Source: an uncultured Oscillibacter sp.
GTDB lineage: Bacteria; Bacillota; Clostridia; Oscillospirales; Oscillospiraceae
Direction of reading: 5' to 3'
DNA length: 64,000 nt
NCBI GenBank assembly: GCA_910579435.1
Contig: CAJTVF010000002.1
Location: 1 to 64,000, forward strand
The translations under genes were made by a program, and so were the position numbers. A model generated the notes under the pieces. That model saw only the letters and a list, made by a program, of their open reading frames with translations, had not been told where the DNA came from and searched no databases. Shown here piece after piece: positions 49,027 to 57,985 of the stretch (position 1 is the first letter of the stretch; each line of letters starts with the position of its first letter).

Positions 49027-50046
49027 ATGAAGCGGATACCGACGCAGGAGGCCGTGGGCCACGTCCTCTGTCACGATATGACCCAGATCATCCCCGGGCA
49101 GTATAAGGACGCCCGCTTCCGCAAGGGCCACGTGGTCCGGGAGGAGGACGTCCCCGTCCTGCTGTCCATGGGCAAGGAGCACCTCTACGTCTGGGAGATG
49201 GTCCCGGGGATGCTCCACGAAAACGACGCGGCGGAGCGCCTCTGCGCCCTCTGCCGGAACGAGGGCATGGACCGGAGCGCCGTCAAGGAGGGCAAGATCG
49301 AGCTCACCGCCGCCGCGGACGGTCTGTTCCGGGTGGACAGCGCCCGGCTGAACGCCGTCAACGCCCAGGAGGACGTGATGATCGCCACCCGCCACGGCGG
49401 TACGGCGGTCCGCAGGGGGGACAAGCTGGCGGGGATGCGGGTCATCCCCCTGGTGATTGAGGAGGAAAAACTCCGCCGGGCCGAGGAGGCCGCCGGGAAA
49501 CAGCCGCTGCTGGAGCTGCTGCCCTGGAAGCTGAAAACCGCCGCCATCGTCACCACCGGCAGCGAGGTGGCCAAGGGCCTGATTCAGGATTCCTTCACCC
49601 CGGTGGTGGAGAGGAAGCTGGCGGAATTTGGCATCCGTACCGTAGAGCGCCGGACCCCGGGGGACGGCATCGAGGCCGTGAAAAGCGCCATTCTGGAAGT
49701 CAAGGCCGCCCGCCCGGACCTGATTCTCTGCACCGGCGGCATGAGCGTGGACCCGGACGACAACACCCCCGGCGCCGTGAAGCGCAGCGGGGCAAGAATC
49801 GTTACCTACGGCGCGCCGGTTCTGCCGGGGGCCATGTTCCTGCTGGGGTACTTTGAGGACGGGACCCCCATTCTGGGTCTCCCGGGCTGCGTTATGTATG
49901 CCAAGCGAACCATCTTCGACCTGGTCCTCCCCAAGGCCGCCGCCGGAGTTCCCATCACGCGGGCGGACATCGCCGTCCTGGGCGAGGGCGGGCTGTGCCT
50001 GGGCTGTCAGGTCTGCACCTACCCCAACTGCGGGTTTGGAAAATAA
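49027..50046 (+). CDS. Molybdopterin-binding protein, MoeA/MoaB-like, with Cys-rich tail
   Basis: 339 aa. The C-terminal half has the MoCF-biosynthesis fold: TAAIVTTGSEVAKGL, VERRTPGDGIEAVKSAI, LILCTGGMSVDPDDNTPGAV and ILGLPGCVMYAKRTIFD. The N-terminal half (EAVGHVLCHDMTQIIPGQYKDARF) resembles MoeA-type domains but lacks the usual MoeA layout. The protein ends LCLGCQVCTYPNCGFGK, a CxxCxxC-x4-C arrangement that could bind metal or a cluster. Such proteins are common beside XdhC in clostridial molybdenum-hydroxylase clusters. Starts 12 bases after the MOSC gene. Confidence 0.88.
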   Translation: MKRIPTQEAVGHVLCHDMTQIIPGQYKDARFRKGHVVREEDVPVLLSMGKEHLYVWEMVPGMLHENDAAERLCALCRNEGMDRSAVKEGKIELTAAADGLFRVDSARLNAVNAQEDVMIATRHGGTAVRRGDKLAGMRVIPLVIEEEKLRRAEEAAGKQPLLELLPWKLKTAAIVTTGSEVAKGLIQDSFTPVVERKLAEFGIRTVERRTPGDGIEAVKSAILEVKAARPDLILCTGGMSVDPDDNTPGAVKRSGARIVTYGAPVLPGAMFLLGYFEDGTPILGLPGCVMYAKRTIFDLVLPKAAAGVPITRADIAVLGEGGLCLGCQVCTYPNCGFGK

Positions 50047-50106
50047 CTACGTGTTCCCAAGGGGCAAGGCCCCTGTACATACCGTAATACCGGAAGGAAA
50101 GCAACG

Positions 50107-50922
50107 ATGAAACGAGCCTGGATACTGATTTTGACCCTGGCGCTGGCCCTGTCCCTGGCCGCCTGCGGCGGCTCCAAAGGCAAGGACGTGGAGCTGGCCG
50201 TCTTTGCCGCCGCCTCCATGCAGGAGACCCTGACGGAGATCGGCGAGAACTACCAAAGGGAACACCCCGGCGTCACCCTGGTGTTCAACTTCGATTCCTC
50301 CGGCACGCTGAAAACACAAATTGAAGAGGGCGCGGACTGCGATATCTTCATCTCCGCCGGGCAGAAGCAGATGGACCAGCTGGACGCCGCCGCCAGCCCC
50401 GACGTGATCACGGACGGTCTGGACTTTGTCCTGACGGATACCCGCTTCAACCTGCTGGAAAACAAGGTGGCCCTGGCGGTCCCCGATGGAAACCCGGCGG
50501 GAATCAACAGTTATGACGACCTGAAGGCCGCCCTGGAAGCCGGGGACGTCCTCCTGGCCATGGGGAACGAGGACGTGCCCGTGGGACAGTACACCCAGAA
50601 GATTTTCGCCTATTTCGGGCTGAATGAGGCGGCCCTCAACGCCGCCGGGGTCCTGACCTACGGCTCCAACGTCAAGGAGGTCACCACCCAGGTGTCCGAG
50701 AGGACGGTGGACTGCGGGATCATCTACGCCACGGACGCGTTTTCCGCCGGGCTCACGGTGGCGGACACCGCCACGGCGGAGATGTGCGGGCAGGTCATCT
50801 ACCCCGCCGCCGCGCTGAACATCTCGAAGCACCAGGAAGAGGCCCAGGCCTTCCTGGACTACCTCCGCACCCCTGCCGCCGGGTCCGTGCTGGAGGCCGT
50901 GGGCTTCACGCCCCTGGGATAA
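50107..50922 (+). CDS. modA: Molybdate-binding lipoprotein ModA
   Basis: 271 aa. Lipoprotein signal with lipobox LAAC (residue ~21). Type 2 periplasmic-binding fold: FAAASMQETLTEIGENY, FNFDSSGTLKTQIEEGADCDIFISAG, and a YATDA-type contact in GIIYATDAFSAG. Binds molybdate or tungstate and delivers it to ModB/C. ATG 50107 with GGAAGGAAA upstream, 60 bases after the preceding gene. Confidence 0.94.
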   Translation: MKRAWILILTLALALSLAACGGSKGKDVELAVFAAASMQETLTEIGENYQREHPGVTLVFNFDSSGTLKTQIEEGADCDIFISAGQKQMDQLDAAASPDVITDGLDFVLTDTRFNLLENKVALAVPDGNPAGINSYDDLKAALEAGDVLLAMGNEDVPVGQYTQKIFAYFGLNEAALNAAGVLTYGSNVKEVTTQVSERTVDCGIIYATDAFSAGLTVADTATAEMCGQVIYPAAALNISKHQEEAQAFLDYLRTPAAGSVLEAVGFTPLG

Positions 50923-50941
50923 CCGGAACGGGAGGACCGCC

Positions 50942-51610
50942 ATGGACTGGTTTCCCCTGTACAACTCCATCCGCATTGCCGCGGTCTCCACGGTGCTGGT
51001 CTTCTTCCTGGGGATCTTCGCCGCCCATTGGATTGCCAAGGCCCCCCGGCTGGTGAAGGGCGTTTTGGACGTGGCGCTGACCCTGCCCCTGGTCCTGCCG
51101 CCCACGGTGGTGGGCTGGCTGCTGCTGCTGGTACTGGGGCCCCGGCGGCCTTTGGGGGCATGGTTTCAGGCCGTCTTCGGCCTCCGGCTGACCATGACCT
51201 GGCAGTCCGCCATTTTCGCCGCCGTGGCGGTGAGCTTTCCCCTGATGTACCGCACCGCCCGGGGGGCCTTCGAGTCCTTCGACCAGACCCTGGCCCAGGC
51301 GGGCCGGACCCTGGGCCTCAGCAATTTCTATATCTTTTGGCGGGTCCAGATGCCCGTCTGCCGCCAGGGCATCCTGGCGGGAACGGTGCTGGCCTTCGCC
51401 CGGGCCCTGGGGGAGTACGGGGCCACGTCCATGCTGGCGGGCTACACCCCCGGCCGCACCGCCACCGTCTCCACCACGGTCTACCAGCTCTGGCGCACCG
51501 GGCAGGACGCCCTGGCCCTCCGCTGGGTGCTGGTGAACCTGGGAATCTCCGCCGTGGTGCTGCTGGCGGTGAACCTGCTGGAGCGAAAGGAGGGGCGCTC
51601 ATGGCCCTGA
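50942..51610 (+). CDS. modB: Molybdate ABC transporter permease ModB
   Basis: 222 aa, about five membrane helices. Family hallmarks: LPLVLPPTVVGWLLLLVLG and the EAA-type coupling motif in FARALGEYGATSMLAGYTPG. Overlaps modC by 10 bases. Confidence 0.94.
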   Translation: MDWFPLYNSIRIAAVSTVLVFFLGIFAAHWIAKAPRLVKGVLDVALTLPLVLPPTVVGWLLLLVLGPRRPLGAWFQAVFGLRLTMTWQSAIFAAVAVSFPLMYRTARGAFESFDQTLAQAGRTLGLSNFYIFWRVQMPVCRQGILAGTVLAFARALGEYGATSMLAGYTPGRTATVSTTVYQLWRTGQDALALRWVLVNLGISAVVLLAVNLLERKEGRSWP

Positions 51611-52653
51611 CAGCCCGGATTGAAAAGCGCTTTGGAGCGTTTCAGCTGGCCGTGGACCTCATGGCGGAGACGGGCCAGCCCCTGGCCCTGCTGGGGGCCT
51701 CCGGCTGCGGAAAGAGCGTGACCTTAAAATGTATCGCCGGCATCGAACGGCCGGACCGGGGCCGCATCGAGCTGGACGGCCGGGTCCTCTTCGACAGCGA
51801 AGCGGGCATCGACCTCCCGCCCCAGCGGCGCCGGGTGGGCTTCCTCTTTCAAAGCTACGCCCTGTTTCCCCACATGACGGTGGAGCGGAACGTGGCCGTC
51901 TGCCTGGGCCGCATGGACAAGCGGCGGCGCCGTGAGCGGACGGCGGAGCTGCTGGCCCTGCTCCACCTGGAGGACCAGGCGGCCCTATACCCCCGCCAGC
52001 TCTCCGGGGGACAGCGGCAGCGGGCGGCTCTGGCCCGCATTCTGGCGGCGGAGCCTGGGGTTTTGCTGCTGGACGAGCCCTTTTCCGCCCTGGACAGCTT
52101 TTTGAAATGGCAGCTGGAGCAGGAGCTCCGGGAGGTTCTGGAGCGCTTCCCGGGCCCCGCCGTCTGGGTCAGCCACGACCGGGGGGAGGTTTACCGGAAC
52201 TGCTCCCGGGTCTGCGTGCTGGAGGACGGGAAGTCCGCTCCGGCGGCGTCCATGGCGGAGCTGATGGCAAACCCCGGCACCGTCGCCGCCGCGCGGCTCT
52301 CCGGGTGCAAAAACTTCGCCCCTGTCCGCCCCGGCCCCGCCCCGGGGCTGGTGGAGGTTCCGGCCTGGGGGCTGGTCCTTCGCGCCCCCTGGCGGGAGGG
52401 CGCCGCAGCCTTAGGCCTCCGGGCAGACCGCGTCCGCCCGGAGGAGGCGGGGGCGGTCAACGCCTTCCCCTGTCAAGTCGTCCGGGTAACGGAGGACGTA
52501 TCTTCCGTGTTCGCCGCCCTCCGCCCGGAGGCGGCTTCCCCCGGGGCCCCGCCCCTCTGGATGGAGCTGGCAAAAGACGCCTGGGCCGCCCTGCCGGACC
52601 GGGAGCGCCTTTGGGCGGCGGTCCGCCCGGAGGACCTGATGTTATTGAAATAG
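51601..52653 (+). CDS. modC: Molybdate ABC transporter ATP-binding protein ModC
   Basis: 350 aa. Walker A GASGCGKSV with the unusual Val after Ser, Q-loop FLFQSYALFPHMTV, signature LSGGQRQRAALARIL, Walker B VLLLDEPFSALD, switch His in WVSHDRGEV. The C-terminal ~110 residues form the oxyanion-regulatory (MOP/TOBE-like) part. ATG 51601 lies inside the end of modB. Confidence 0.93.
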   Translation: MALTARIEKRFGAFQLAVDLMAETGQPLALLGASGCGKSVTLKCIAGIERPDRGRIELDGRVLFDSEAGIDLPPQRRRVGFLFQSYALFPHMTVERNVAVCLGRMDKRRRRERTAELLALLHLEDQAALYPRQLSGGQRQRAALARILAAEPGVLLLDEPFSALDSFLKWQLEQELREVLERFPGPAVWVSHDRGEVYRNCSRVCVLEDGKSAPAASMAELMANPGTVAAARLSGCKNFAPVRPGPAPGLVEVPAWGLVLRAPWREGAAALGLRADRVRPEEAGAVNAFPCQVVRVTEDVSSVFAALRPEAASPGAPPLWMELAKDAWAALPDRERLWAAVRPEDLMLLK

Positions 52654-52666
52654 GAGGAGATTTCAT

Positions 52667-53164
52667 TTGTATACCGCCGCCGTCCTCACCGTCAGCGACC
52701 GGAGCTTCCGGGGCCAGCGCCCCGACGAAGCGGGCCCGCTGGTATGCTCCCTGCTGGAGGAGGCAGGGTATTCCATTCTGGAAACCGGCGTCGTCCCCGA
52801 CGAACAGCCGGACATTGAAGCCGCCCTCGTCCGCCTGGCGGACCAAACCGGGGCCGCCCTGGTGGTGACCACCGGGGGCACCGGCTTCTCCCCCCGGGAC
52901 GTGACCCCGGAGGCCACCTTGGCCGTCTGCAATCGCCTGACCCCCGGCATCCCGGAGGCCATGCGGGCCGCGTCCCTGGCCATCACCCCCCGGGCGATGC
53001 TCTCCCGGGCGGCGGCGGGCATCCGGGGCGGGACCCTTATCATCAATCTTCCCGGCAGCCCCAAGGCGGCCCGGGAGAACCTGGAGGCGGTGCTGCCCGC
53101 CTTGGAGCACGGCTTGAAGATGCTTCTGGGCGGACCCGCCGATTGTACCTCCGCCTTTTCGTGA
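52667..53164 (+). CDS. MogA/MoaB-type molybdopterin adenylyltransferase
   Basis: 165 aa. VLTVSDRSFRGQRPDEAGP, the nucleotide/molybdopterin loop VVTTGGTGFSPRDVTPEAT, and the closing INLPGSPKAARENLEAVLPAL. Adenylates molybdopterin before metal insertion. The start is TTG at 52667 behind TAGGAGGA. Last gene of the plus-strand molybdenum operon, before a strong terminator. Confidence 0.93.
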   Translation: MYTAAVLTVSDRSFRGQRPDEAGPLVCSLLEEAGYSILETGVVPDEQPDIEAALVRLADQTGAALVVTTGGTGFSPRDVTPEATLAVCNRLTPGIPEAMRAASLAITPRAMLSRAAAGIRGGTLIINLPGSPKAARENLEAVLPALEHGLKMLLGGPADCTSAFS

Positions 53165-53165
53165 A

Positions 53166-53202
53166 AAGAATCCTCCCGCCCAAGGGGCGGGAGGATTCTT
53201 TC
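53166..53202. terminator. Terminator between the mod/mog operon and xdhC
   Basis: AAGAATCCTCCCGCCC-AAG-GGGCGGGAGGATTCTT, long perfect stem with T-tail on the plus strand and A/T ends on both, so it can serve both convergent units. Confidence 0.85.
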
Positions 53203-53208
53203 TATACT

Positions 53209-54186
53209 TTATAAATGTGATGGGCAGCTATGCCCCGCCTCCCCGGCGGCTTCCCTCCGGAGGGCCCGCTCATAGATCAGCTCCCCGGTGATGCTGACGG
53301 CGATTTCCTCCGGGGTCACGGCTTTGATGGCGGTGCCGATAGGCGTGTGAACCCGCCGGAGAGCCTCCTCCGAGATTCCCGCCTCCCGGAGCTTTCCGTT
53401 GACATATGCGGTTTTCGTCCGGGAACCCATGACCCCTATATAAGCCAAGGGCCGGCGGAGGAGCTGCTCCTCCACCTCGAAGTCGTGGCTGTGGCCGCTG
53501 GTCATGACCACGGCGTAGTCCTCCGCCGTCAGCTCCAATCCTCCGGCGAGATCGGTATACGCGCGGCACACCACCGCCTCCGCCTCCGGGAAGCGCTCTT
53601 TACTGGCAAACTCCGGGCGGTCGTCAAACACCGCCACCCGGAAGCCCACGCTCCGCAGAACCGGAACCAGGGCCAAGGCACAGTGCCCGCCGCCAAAGAC
53701 CACCACCCGTTCCCCCACCGGCAGAGGGAAGGTTAACCGTTCCCCGTCCCAGACGGGACCTGCGGGGCCCGCCTCCAGCAGGGCTGGGTCCTCCCCGGCC
53801 TCCAGGGCCAGCCAACCGCTCCGGTGGGCCTCCAGCCGCTTCAGGACCTCTCGGGCCAGGCCCCGCCAGCTCCCGCTGTCACGGGGGATGCGCTGGAAAA
53901 GCACGGTCTGCTCTCCGCCGCAGACGGAATCCAATTCCCCGCCGTGGCGGAGCTCCAGGCGGCGGACGGCGGACCTCCCCTCACGCAGCAGCTCCGCCGC
54001 GAAAGCCAGGGCCTGGGCCTCCCCCGGCCCGCCGCCGATGGTCCCGGCGATCAGGCCCTCCCGGCCCGCCAAAAGCTGGGACCCGGCCCCCCGGGGGGTG
54101 GACCCCTGAGCCAAGACCACCGTCACCAGCACGGCGTCCTCCCCCCGGTCCAGCAGGGCCAGCAGATTTTCAAAGATCATGCGCAT
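53209..54186 (-). CDS. XdhC/CoxI-family protein
   Basis: 325 aa. N-terminal XdhC_CoxI domain (VLVTVVLAQGSTPRGAGSQLL, GTIGGGPGEAQAL) and C-terminal Rossmann domain (VVVFGGGHCALALVPVLRSVGF, VVMTSGHSHDFEVEEQLL, YIGVMGSRTK). XdhC loads the sulfurated molybdenum cofactor onto xanthine dehydrogenase-type hydroxylases; no such hydroxylase gene is in the window. ATG 54186 with AAAGGAG. Confidence 0.93.
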   Translation of the reverse strand: MRMIFENLLALLDRGEDAVLVTVVLAQGSTPRGAGSQLLAGREGLIAGTIGGGPGEAQALAFAAELLREGRSAVRRLELRHGGELDSVCGGEQTVLFQRIPRDSGSWRGLAREVLKRLEAHRSGWLALEAGEDPALLEAGPAGPVWDGERLTFPLPVGERVVVFGGGHCALALVPVLRSVGFRVAVFDDRPEFASKERFPEAEAVVCRAYTDLAGGLELTAEDYAVVMTSGHSHDFEVEEQLLRRPLAYIGVMGSRTKTAYVNGKLREAGISEEALRRVHTPIGTAIKAVTPEEIAVSITGELIYERALRREAAGEAGHSCPSHL

Positions 54187-54223
54187 AAGGGCGCTCCTTT
54201 CTTATGAGAGGGAAATCCGGGGC

Positions 54224-54904
54224 CTAACGGCTTTCCAGGTTCCCGGAAAGCACCATCTCCCGGGTCAGCGGCGTACCATCCGGCAGCTCCACCGTAATGG
54301 AGCGCCACAGAGATCCGCCGCGTTCGTCCTCCTGCGCCTCATGGCTGTAGTGCACGGAGACGCTGTGAACCGGGGTCCTGGGGGATAAGTCCTCATAAAG
54401 TTCCATAGCCCGGTCCGCCATGGCCTCCCGCATGGCCGCTTCCTCCGGGACCGGGGCGCTGTTCCTGTCCCCGAAGCCGATGCGGATCTCCACCACCGGC
54501 GTGTCCGGCTCGCTGGGGTCCCACCGGGCGTCCCAGCAGGCTCTTTGCCCGTTGACCTGCGGATGCTCCGCGATGCCAAGCTCCTTCCGCAGTACGGTTC
54601 TCCGCCGTTCGTCTGCAACCAGCTTGGAACCCAAGTCATAGCACAAGCTGCGCCGTCCCCCTCCGTCCTTCAGGGTAAAGGCCAGAAAGTAGCCGCCGTC
54701 CTCCGGGTCGTACCGGGCCCAGGGGCTCTCCGGCTTCAGCTCCGGATAAACCTGGGCGGCATAGCTTCGCATCCGCGCGGCGGAAACCAGGTTCCCCAGC
54801 ACCGGGAACCAGCCGGTGCTCCCATCCAGCAGAACACAGGATGCGAAAAAAACCAGCAGAAGCGCCGCCGCTCCTCCCAGCAGCTTGGTCCGTTTCGCCC
54901 GCAT
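54224..54904 (-). CDS. Hypothetical membrane-anchored protein (YfjL-like?)
   Basis: 226 aa. One N-terminal membrane helix (residues ~8-27) preceded by basic residues, then an extracellular domain with WFPVLGNLVSAARMRSYAAQVY and YDPEDGGYFLAFTLKDGGG. This recalls YfjL-like proteins of Firmicutes but the match is weak. 27 bases separate it from the TraX-family gene upstream, so they are probably co-transcribed. Confidence 0.75.
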   Translation of the reverse strand: MRAKRTKLLGGAAALLLVFFASCVLLDGSTGWFPVLGNLVSAARMRSYAAQVYPELKPESPWARYDPEDGGYFLAFTLKDGGGRRSLCYDLGSKLVADERRRTVLRKELGIAEHPQVNGQRACWDARWDPSEPDTPVVEIRIGFGDRNSAPVPEEAAMREAMADRAMELYEDLSPRTPVHSVSVHYSHEAQEDERGGSLWRSITVELPDGTPLTREMVLSGNLESR

Positions 54905-54931
54905 CGGCGCGGCCTCCTTTCCCCTCTCCCG

Positions 54932-55783
54932 TCAGCCTCCCGCCAAAAGCGGATACGCCGCCCAGGACAGCGCGTATAAGATGTAGACATGGGCGGGGTA
55001 GAAGGCGTAAAAGAAAGCCTTCGGTCCCCGGCCCCGTTCCCCATTGTAACACAGCATCAAAGCCACCGCAAGGGCCCCGTACCACTCGTAGGCGGTGGTA
55101 AACATCATGGTCCAGTGAAACTCCGGGGATTGGAACAGTAAAAGCAGGGGAAGCAGGAAGGAAAACACCATGGTTCCCGCCACGAAAGCGCCGGCCTGGA
55201 CCCTCCGGTTCCGGCGGAACGCATAGAGAAGCACGCCTGTCGCAATGACGGAAATGCTGGCGTCCGGGTTGCTGTTCCACATGGGCAGAAGGGTATAGCC
55301 CAGGGCGAGCAGGGGCATTTGCAGGGCGGGCACGCCCCGCATCAGCAGTCCCGCCAGAATGGGCCACGCCAGGGGCAGGACCACTGCCGCCAGCCCCGGG
55401 AGCCAGCGCTTTTCCCCCAGCCAGTCGATCCCCTGAAAGACCACCATCAAAATGACAAAGGAGGTCATCATGCCGTTCATGGGATAAAACCCGTCGGGAC
55501 GAACCGGCAGAACGCCGCACATCATCAAAAACAGCAGGCCGGACATCAGGAGATGAATCCCATATACTTTTGCAAAGTATCTTCTCCTGTCATGGGTATG
55601 GCGGAATCCCTCCGCCAGGCAGAAGAGGAACAGCGGTGCGGACAGCCGCCCCAGCATGCTGAACCATTCGGGGACCCAGCCCGTAAAGCCGAAGATGTAA
55701 TGGATATGGTCTAAAACCATCAGCCCCAGGGCAATCCATTTCAGGTCTGAGGAGGTCACTCCCCGTGCTTTCGCTTGTTCCAT
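54932..55783 (-). CDS. TraX family membrane protein
   Basis: 283 aa, eight or more membrane segments. TraX pattern at the start: LKWIALGLMVLDHIHYIFG, then MLGRLSAPLFLFCLAEGFRHTHDRRRYF and a closing FFYAFYPAHVYILYALSW. TraX acetylates F-pilin in plasmids; chromosomal homologues in Firmicutes are likely acyltransferases for surface molecules. ATG 55783 follows GAAAGGAG. Confidence 0.88.
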   Translation of the reverse strand: MEQAKARGVTSSDLKWIALGLMVLDHIHYIFGFTGWVPEWFSMLGRLSAPLFLFCLAEGFRHTHDRRRYFAKVYGIHLLMSGLLFLMMCGVLPVRPDGFYPMNGMMTSFVILMVVFQGIDWLGEKRWLPGLAAVVLPLAWPILAGLLMRGVPALQMPLLALGYTLLPMWNSNPDASISVIATGVLLYAFRRNRRVQAGAFVAGTMVFSFLLPLLLLFQSPEFHWTMMFTTAYEWYGALAVALMLCYNGERGRGPKAFFYAFYPAHVYILYALSWAAYPLLAGG

Positions 55784-55857
55784 AATGAGGCTCCTTTCCC
55801 CCGCTGTTTCCGGCGGACTTGACAAAAATATTTGTATTGTGACTTTAGTACAATAAT

Positions 55858-55886
55858 ATAATAATACAATTATGGGCTTCTGTCAA
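55858..55886 (-). promoter_or_regulatory. Promoter and possible operator of the TraX-family gene
   Basis: Minus strand TTGACA (55881-55886), 17-nt spacer, TATTAT (55858-55863). Just downstream (about 55834-55854) lies TATTGT-N9-ACAATA, a 6-bp inverted repeat that could be a repressor site. Confidence 0.65.
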
Positions 55887-55895
55887 GCCCTCCCG

Positions 55896-55929
55896 GAAAA
55901 AATAGCGCCCGGTCCGAAGACCGGGCGCT
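55896..55929 (-). terminator. Terminator of the lysine transporter gene
   Basis: Minus strand AGCGCCCGGTC-TTCG-GACCGGGCGCT followed by ATTTTTTCC. Confidence 0.85.
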
Positions 55930-55981
55930 GCAAAGAACGCAAAGAGGGTGGAGCTCCCTGCTGTCTTCGCCGGATTTAAAT

Positions 55982-57724
55982 TCAGGCAGCCTGAGCGCTT
56001 CTGGAGCGGATGACGAAGAGGGCGCCGAGCATCAGCACGATGCCGATAGGCAGGCCCAGCAGGCCGGGCGCACCCAGGCTCACCAGGATGCCCGCGATGA
56101 GATAGGTCACGCCGGACACCACTGCGCAGGTGATGGCGTAGGGCAATTGGGTGGAAACATGGTTCACGTGGTCGCACTGGGCGCCGGCGGAGGCCATGAT
56201 GGTGGTATCGGAGATGGGGGAGCAGTGATCGCCGCAGACCGCGCCGGCCATGCAGGCGGAGATGCAGACGATGGCCATGGGGTTGTCCATGGAGAACACA
56301 TTCTGCACAATGGGAATCAGGATGCCGAAGGTGCCCCAGGAGGTGCCGGTGGCGAAGGCCAGCAGGCAGCCGATGACGAACACGATCAGGGGCAGGATCA
56401 TCTGGAGGCCGGAGGCGGAGGAGCGGACGAAATCCCGCACGAAGAACTTCGCGCCCAGGGAGTCGGTCATGTTCTTCAGGCTCCAGGCGAAGGTCAGAAT
56501 CATGATGGCGGGAACCATGGCCTTGAAGCCCTCGGGGATGCAGCCCATCATTTCCTTAAAGCTCATGGCCCGGCGGATGAGGTAATAGACCAGGGTGAAC
56601 ACCAGGGCGAAGGCGGAGCCCAGCATCAGGCCCACGGAGGCGTCGGAGTTGGAGAAGGCGGTGATGAAGCCCTCGCCCTCGAAGAAGCCGCCGGAATAGA
56701 TCATGCCGATGACGCAGCAGATAATCAGCATAACCACGGGCAGGACCAGGTCCAGCACGGCGCCCTTGTCCTCGGGGGAATCGTCGGAGGCGTTGGCGTA
56801 GGGGTTGGAACCGGAGAAGAGGTCGCCCTTTTCAATGGCGTTTTTCTCATACTTCGCCATGGGGCCGAATTCCGCCTTCATGATAATCATGCCCACCATC
56901 ATGACGATGGTCAGCAGGGCGTAATAGTTGTAGGGGATGGCCCGGAGGAACAGGTTGAAGCCCTGCCCGTCCTCGGCAAAACCCGCCACAGCGGCGGCCC
57001 AGGAGCTGATGGGGGCGATGATGCACACCGGGGCGGCGGTGGCGTCGATGATATAGGCCAGCTTGGTCCGGGAGATGTTGTGCTTGTCCGTGATGGGGCG
57101 CATGACACTGCCCACGGTGAGGCAGTTGAAGTAGTCGTCAATGAAGATCAGCACGCCCAGGAGCACGGAGGCCAGCTGGGCCCCCACCCGGGACTTGATA
57201 TGGTCCTTGGCCCAGCGGCCGAAAGCGGCGGAGCCGCCCGCCTTGTTCATCAGGCACACCATGGAGCCCAGGATAATCAGGAAGATCAGGATGCCCATGT
57301 TGTAGCTGTCGGTGACGGAGGACACGATGCCGTCGTTGAACACATGGAGGATGGTGGCCTCAAAGGCAAAGTTGGAGTACAGCAGGCCGCCCACCAGGAT
57401 GCCCAGGAACAGCGAGGAATAGACCTCCTTGGTGATTAGGGCCAGGGCGATGGCGATGATGGGGGGCAGCAGGGCCCAGAAGGTGTTGTAGAAGCTGCTG
57501 GGGGAGTTGACATAGCCCACGCCTTCGCAGGCCTCGCAGGTGACGGCCTCCAGGTCTTCAGACAGGACGACGCCCGCCGTGCCGCAGTCCGGGCACTCAA
57601 TGTACTTGGTGCCGGCGGCCTCGGTGAGGTCCTCTCCGGATGCCAGGGCGGGGACGGTCATGGCTGCGCACAGCAGCAGCATGACCGCCAGCAGGGGCAG
57701 AAACCGTCTTTTCAGGTTCTTCAT
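55982..57724 (-). CDS. NhaC-family transporter, probable lysine transporter, with secreted zinc-ribbon-like N-terminus
   Basis: 580 aa. Residues 1-29 read as a signal peptide (MKNLKRRFLPLLAVMLLLCAA, ALA-S). Then about 45 residues with CPDCG and CEAC pairs like a zinc ribbon, and a long NhaC-type carrier (about 12 membrane helices; FIDDYFNCLTVGSVMRPITD, ISSWAAAVAGFAED, ATGTSWGTFGILIPI, CSPISDTTIMASAGAQCDHVNHV). NhaC members under lysine riboswitches have been predicted to be lysine transporters (LysW), and this gene has such a leader. ATG 57724 behind GGAGAGAG; the longer frame runs into the leader terminator. Confidence 0.88.
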   Translation of the reverse strand: MKNLKRRFLPLLAVMLLLCAAMTVPALASGEDLTEAAGTKYIECPDCGTAGVVLSEDLEAVTCEACEGVGYVNSPSSFYNTFWALLPPIIAIALALITKEVYSSLFLGILVGGLLYSNFAFEATILHVFNDGIVSSVTDSYNMGILIFLIILGSMVCLMNKAGGSAAFGRWAKDHIKSRVGAQLASVLLGVLIFIDDYFNCLTVGSVMRPITDKHNISRTKLAYIIDATAAPVCIIAPISSWAAAVAGFAEDGQGFNLFLRAIPYNYYALLTIVMMVGMIIMKAEFGPMAKYEKNAIEKGDLFSGSNPYANASDDSPEDKGAVLDLVLPVVMLIICCVIGMIYSGGFFEGEGFITAFSNSDASVGLMLGSAFALVFTLVYYLIRRAMSFKEMMGCIPEGFKAMVPAIMILTFAWSLKNMTDSLGAKFFVRDFVRSSASGLQMILPLIVFVIGCLLAFATGTSWGTFGILIPIVQNVFSMDNPMAIVCISACMAGAVCGDHCSPISDTTIMASAGAQCDHVNHVSTQLPYAITCAVVSGVTYLIAGILVSLGAPGLLGLPIGIVLMLGALFVIRSRSAQAA

Positions 57725-57741
57725 AACGCTCTCTCCTAAAT

Positions 57742-57776
57742 GAAAAATGAAGTCATGACAGCTTGTCATGACTTCA
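57742..57776 (-). terminator. Expression-platform terminator of the lysine riboswitch
   Basis: Minus strand GAAGTCATGACA-AGC-TGTCATGACTTC followed by ATTTTTC, 18 bases before the transporter start. Confidence 0.85.
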
Positions 57777-57799
57777 TACCGAACACACGAAACGGATGA

Positions 57800-57985
57800 A
57801 TCCACGACAGCGCTCCACTCCCAAGGGAGTGACAGTCCGCAGGATGTTATCCTGCGGCCCGGCTTCGCGTCCCTCTCAGGCTGGAACGGGCGAAACCTCG
57901 GCGGAAGCCCCTTTCCCCCTCCCCGGCTCCTGAACCCTTGGGGAGGCGTACTCTTGACGTCCGCGCCTCTATCATGCTGGCACCT
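57800..57985 (-). promoter_or_regulatory. Lysine riboswitch (L box)
   Basis: Minus strand shows the conserved blocks in order: AGAGGCGCGGACGTCAAGAG with AGTA, GGGGGAAAGGGGCTTCCGCC with GAGG, then ACTGTCACTCCC (57825-57836) and GGAGTGGAGCGCTGTCG. Lysine binding should favour the terminator at 57742-57776 and lower transporter expression. Confidence 0.92.
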
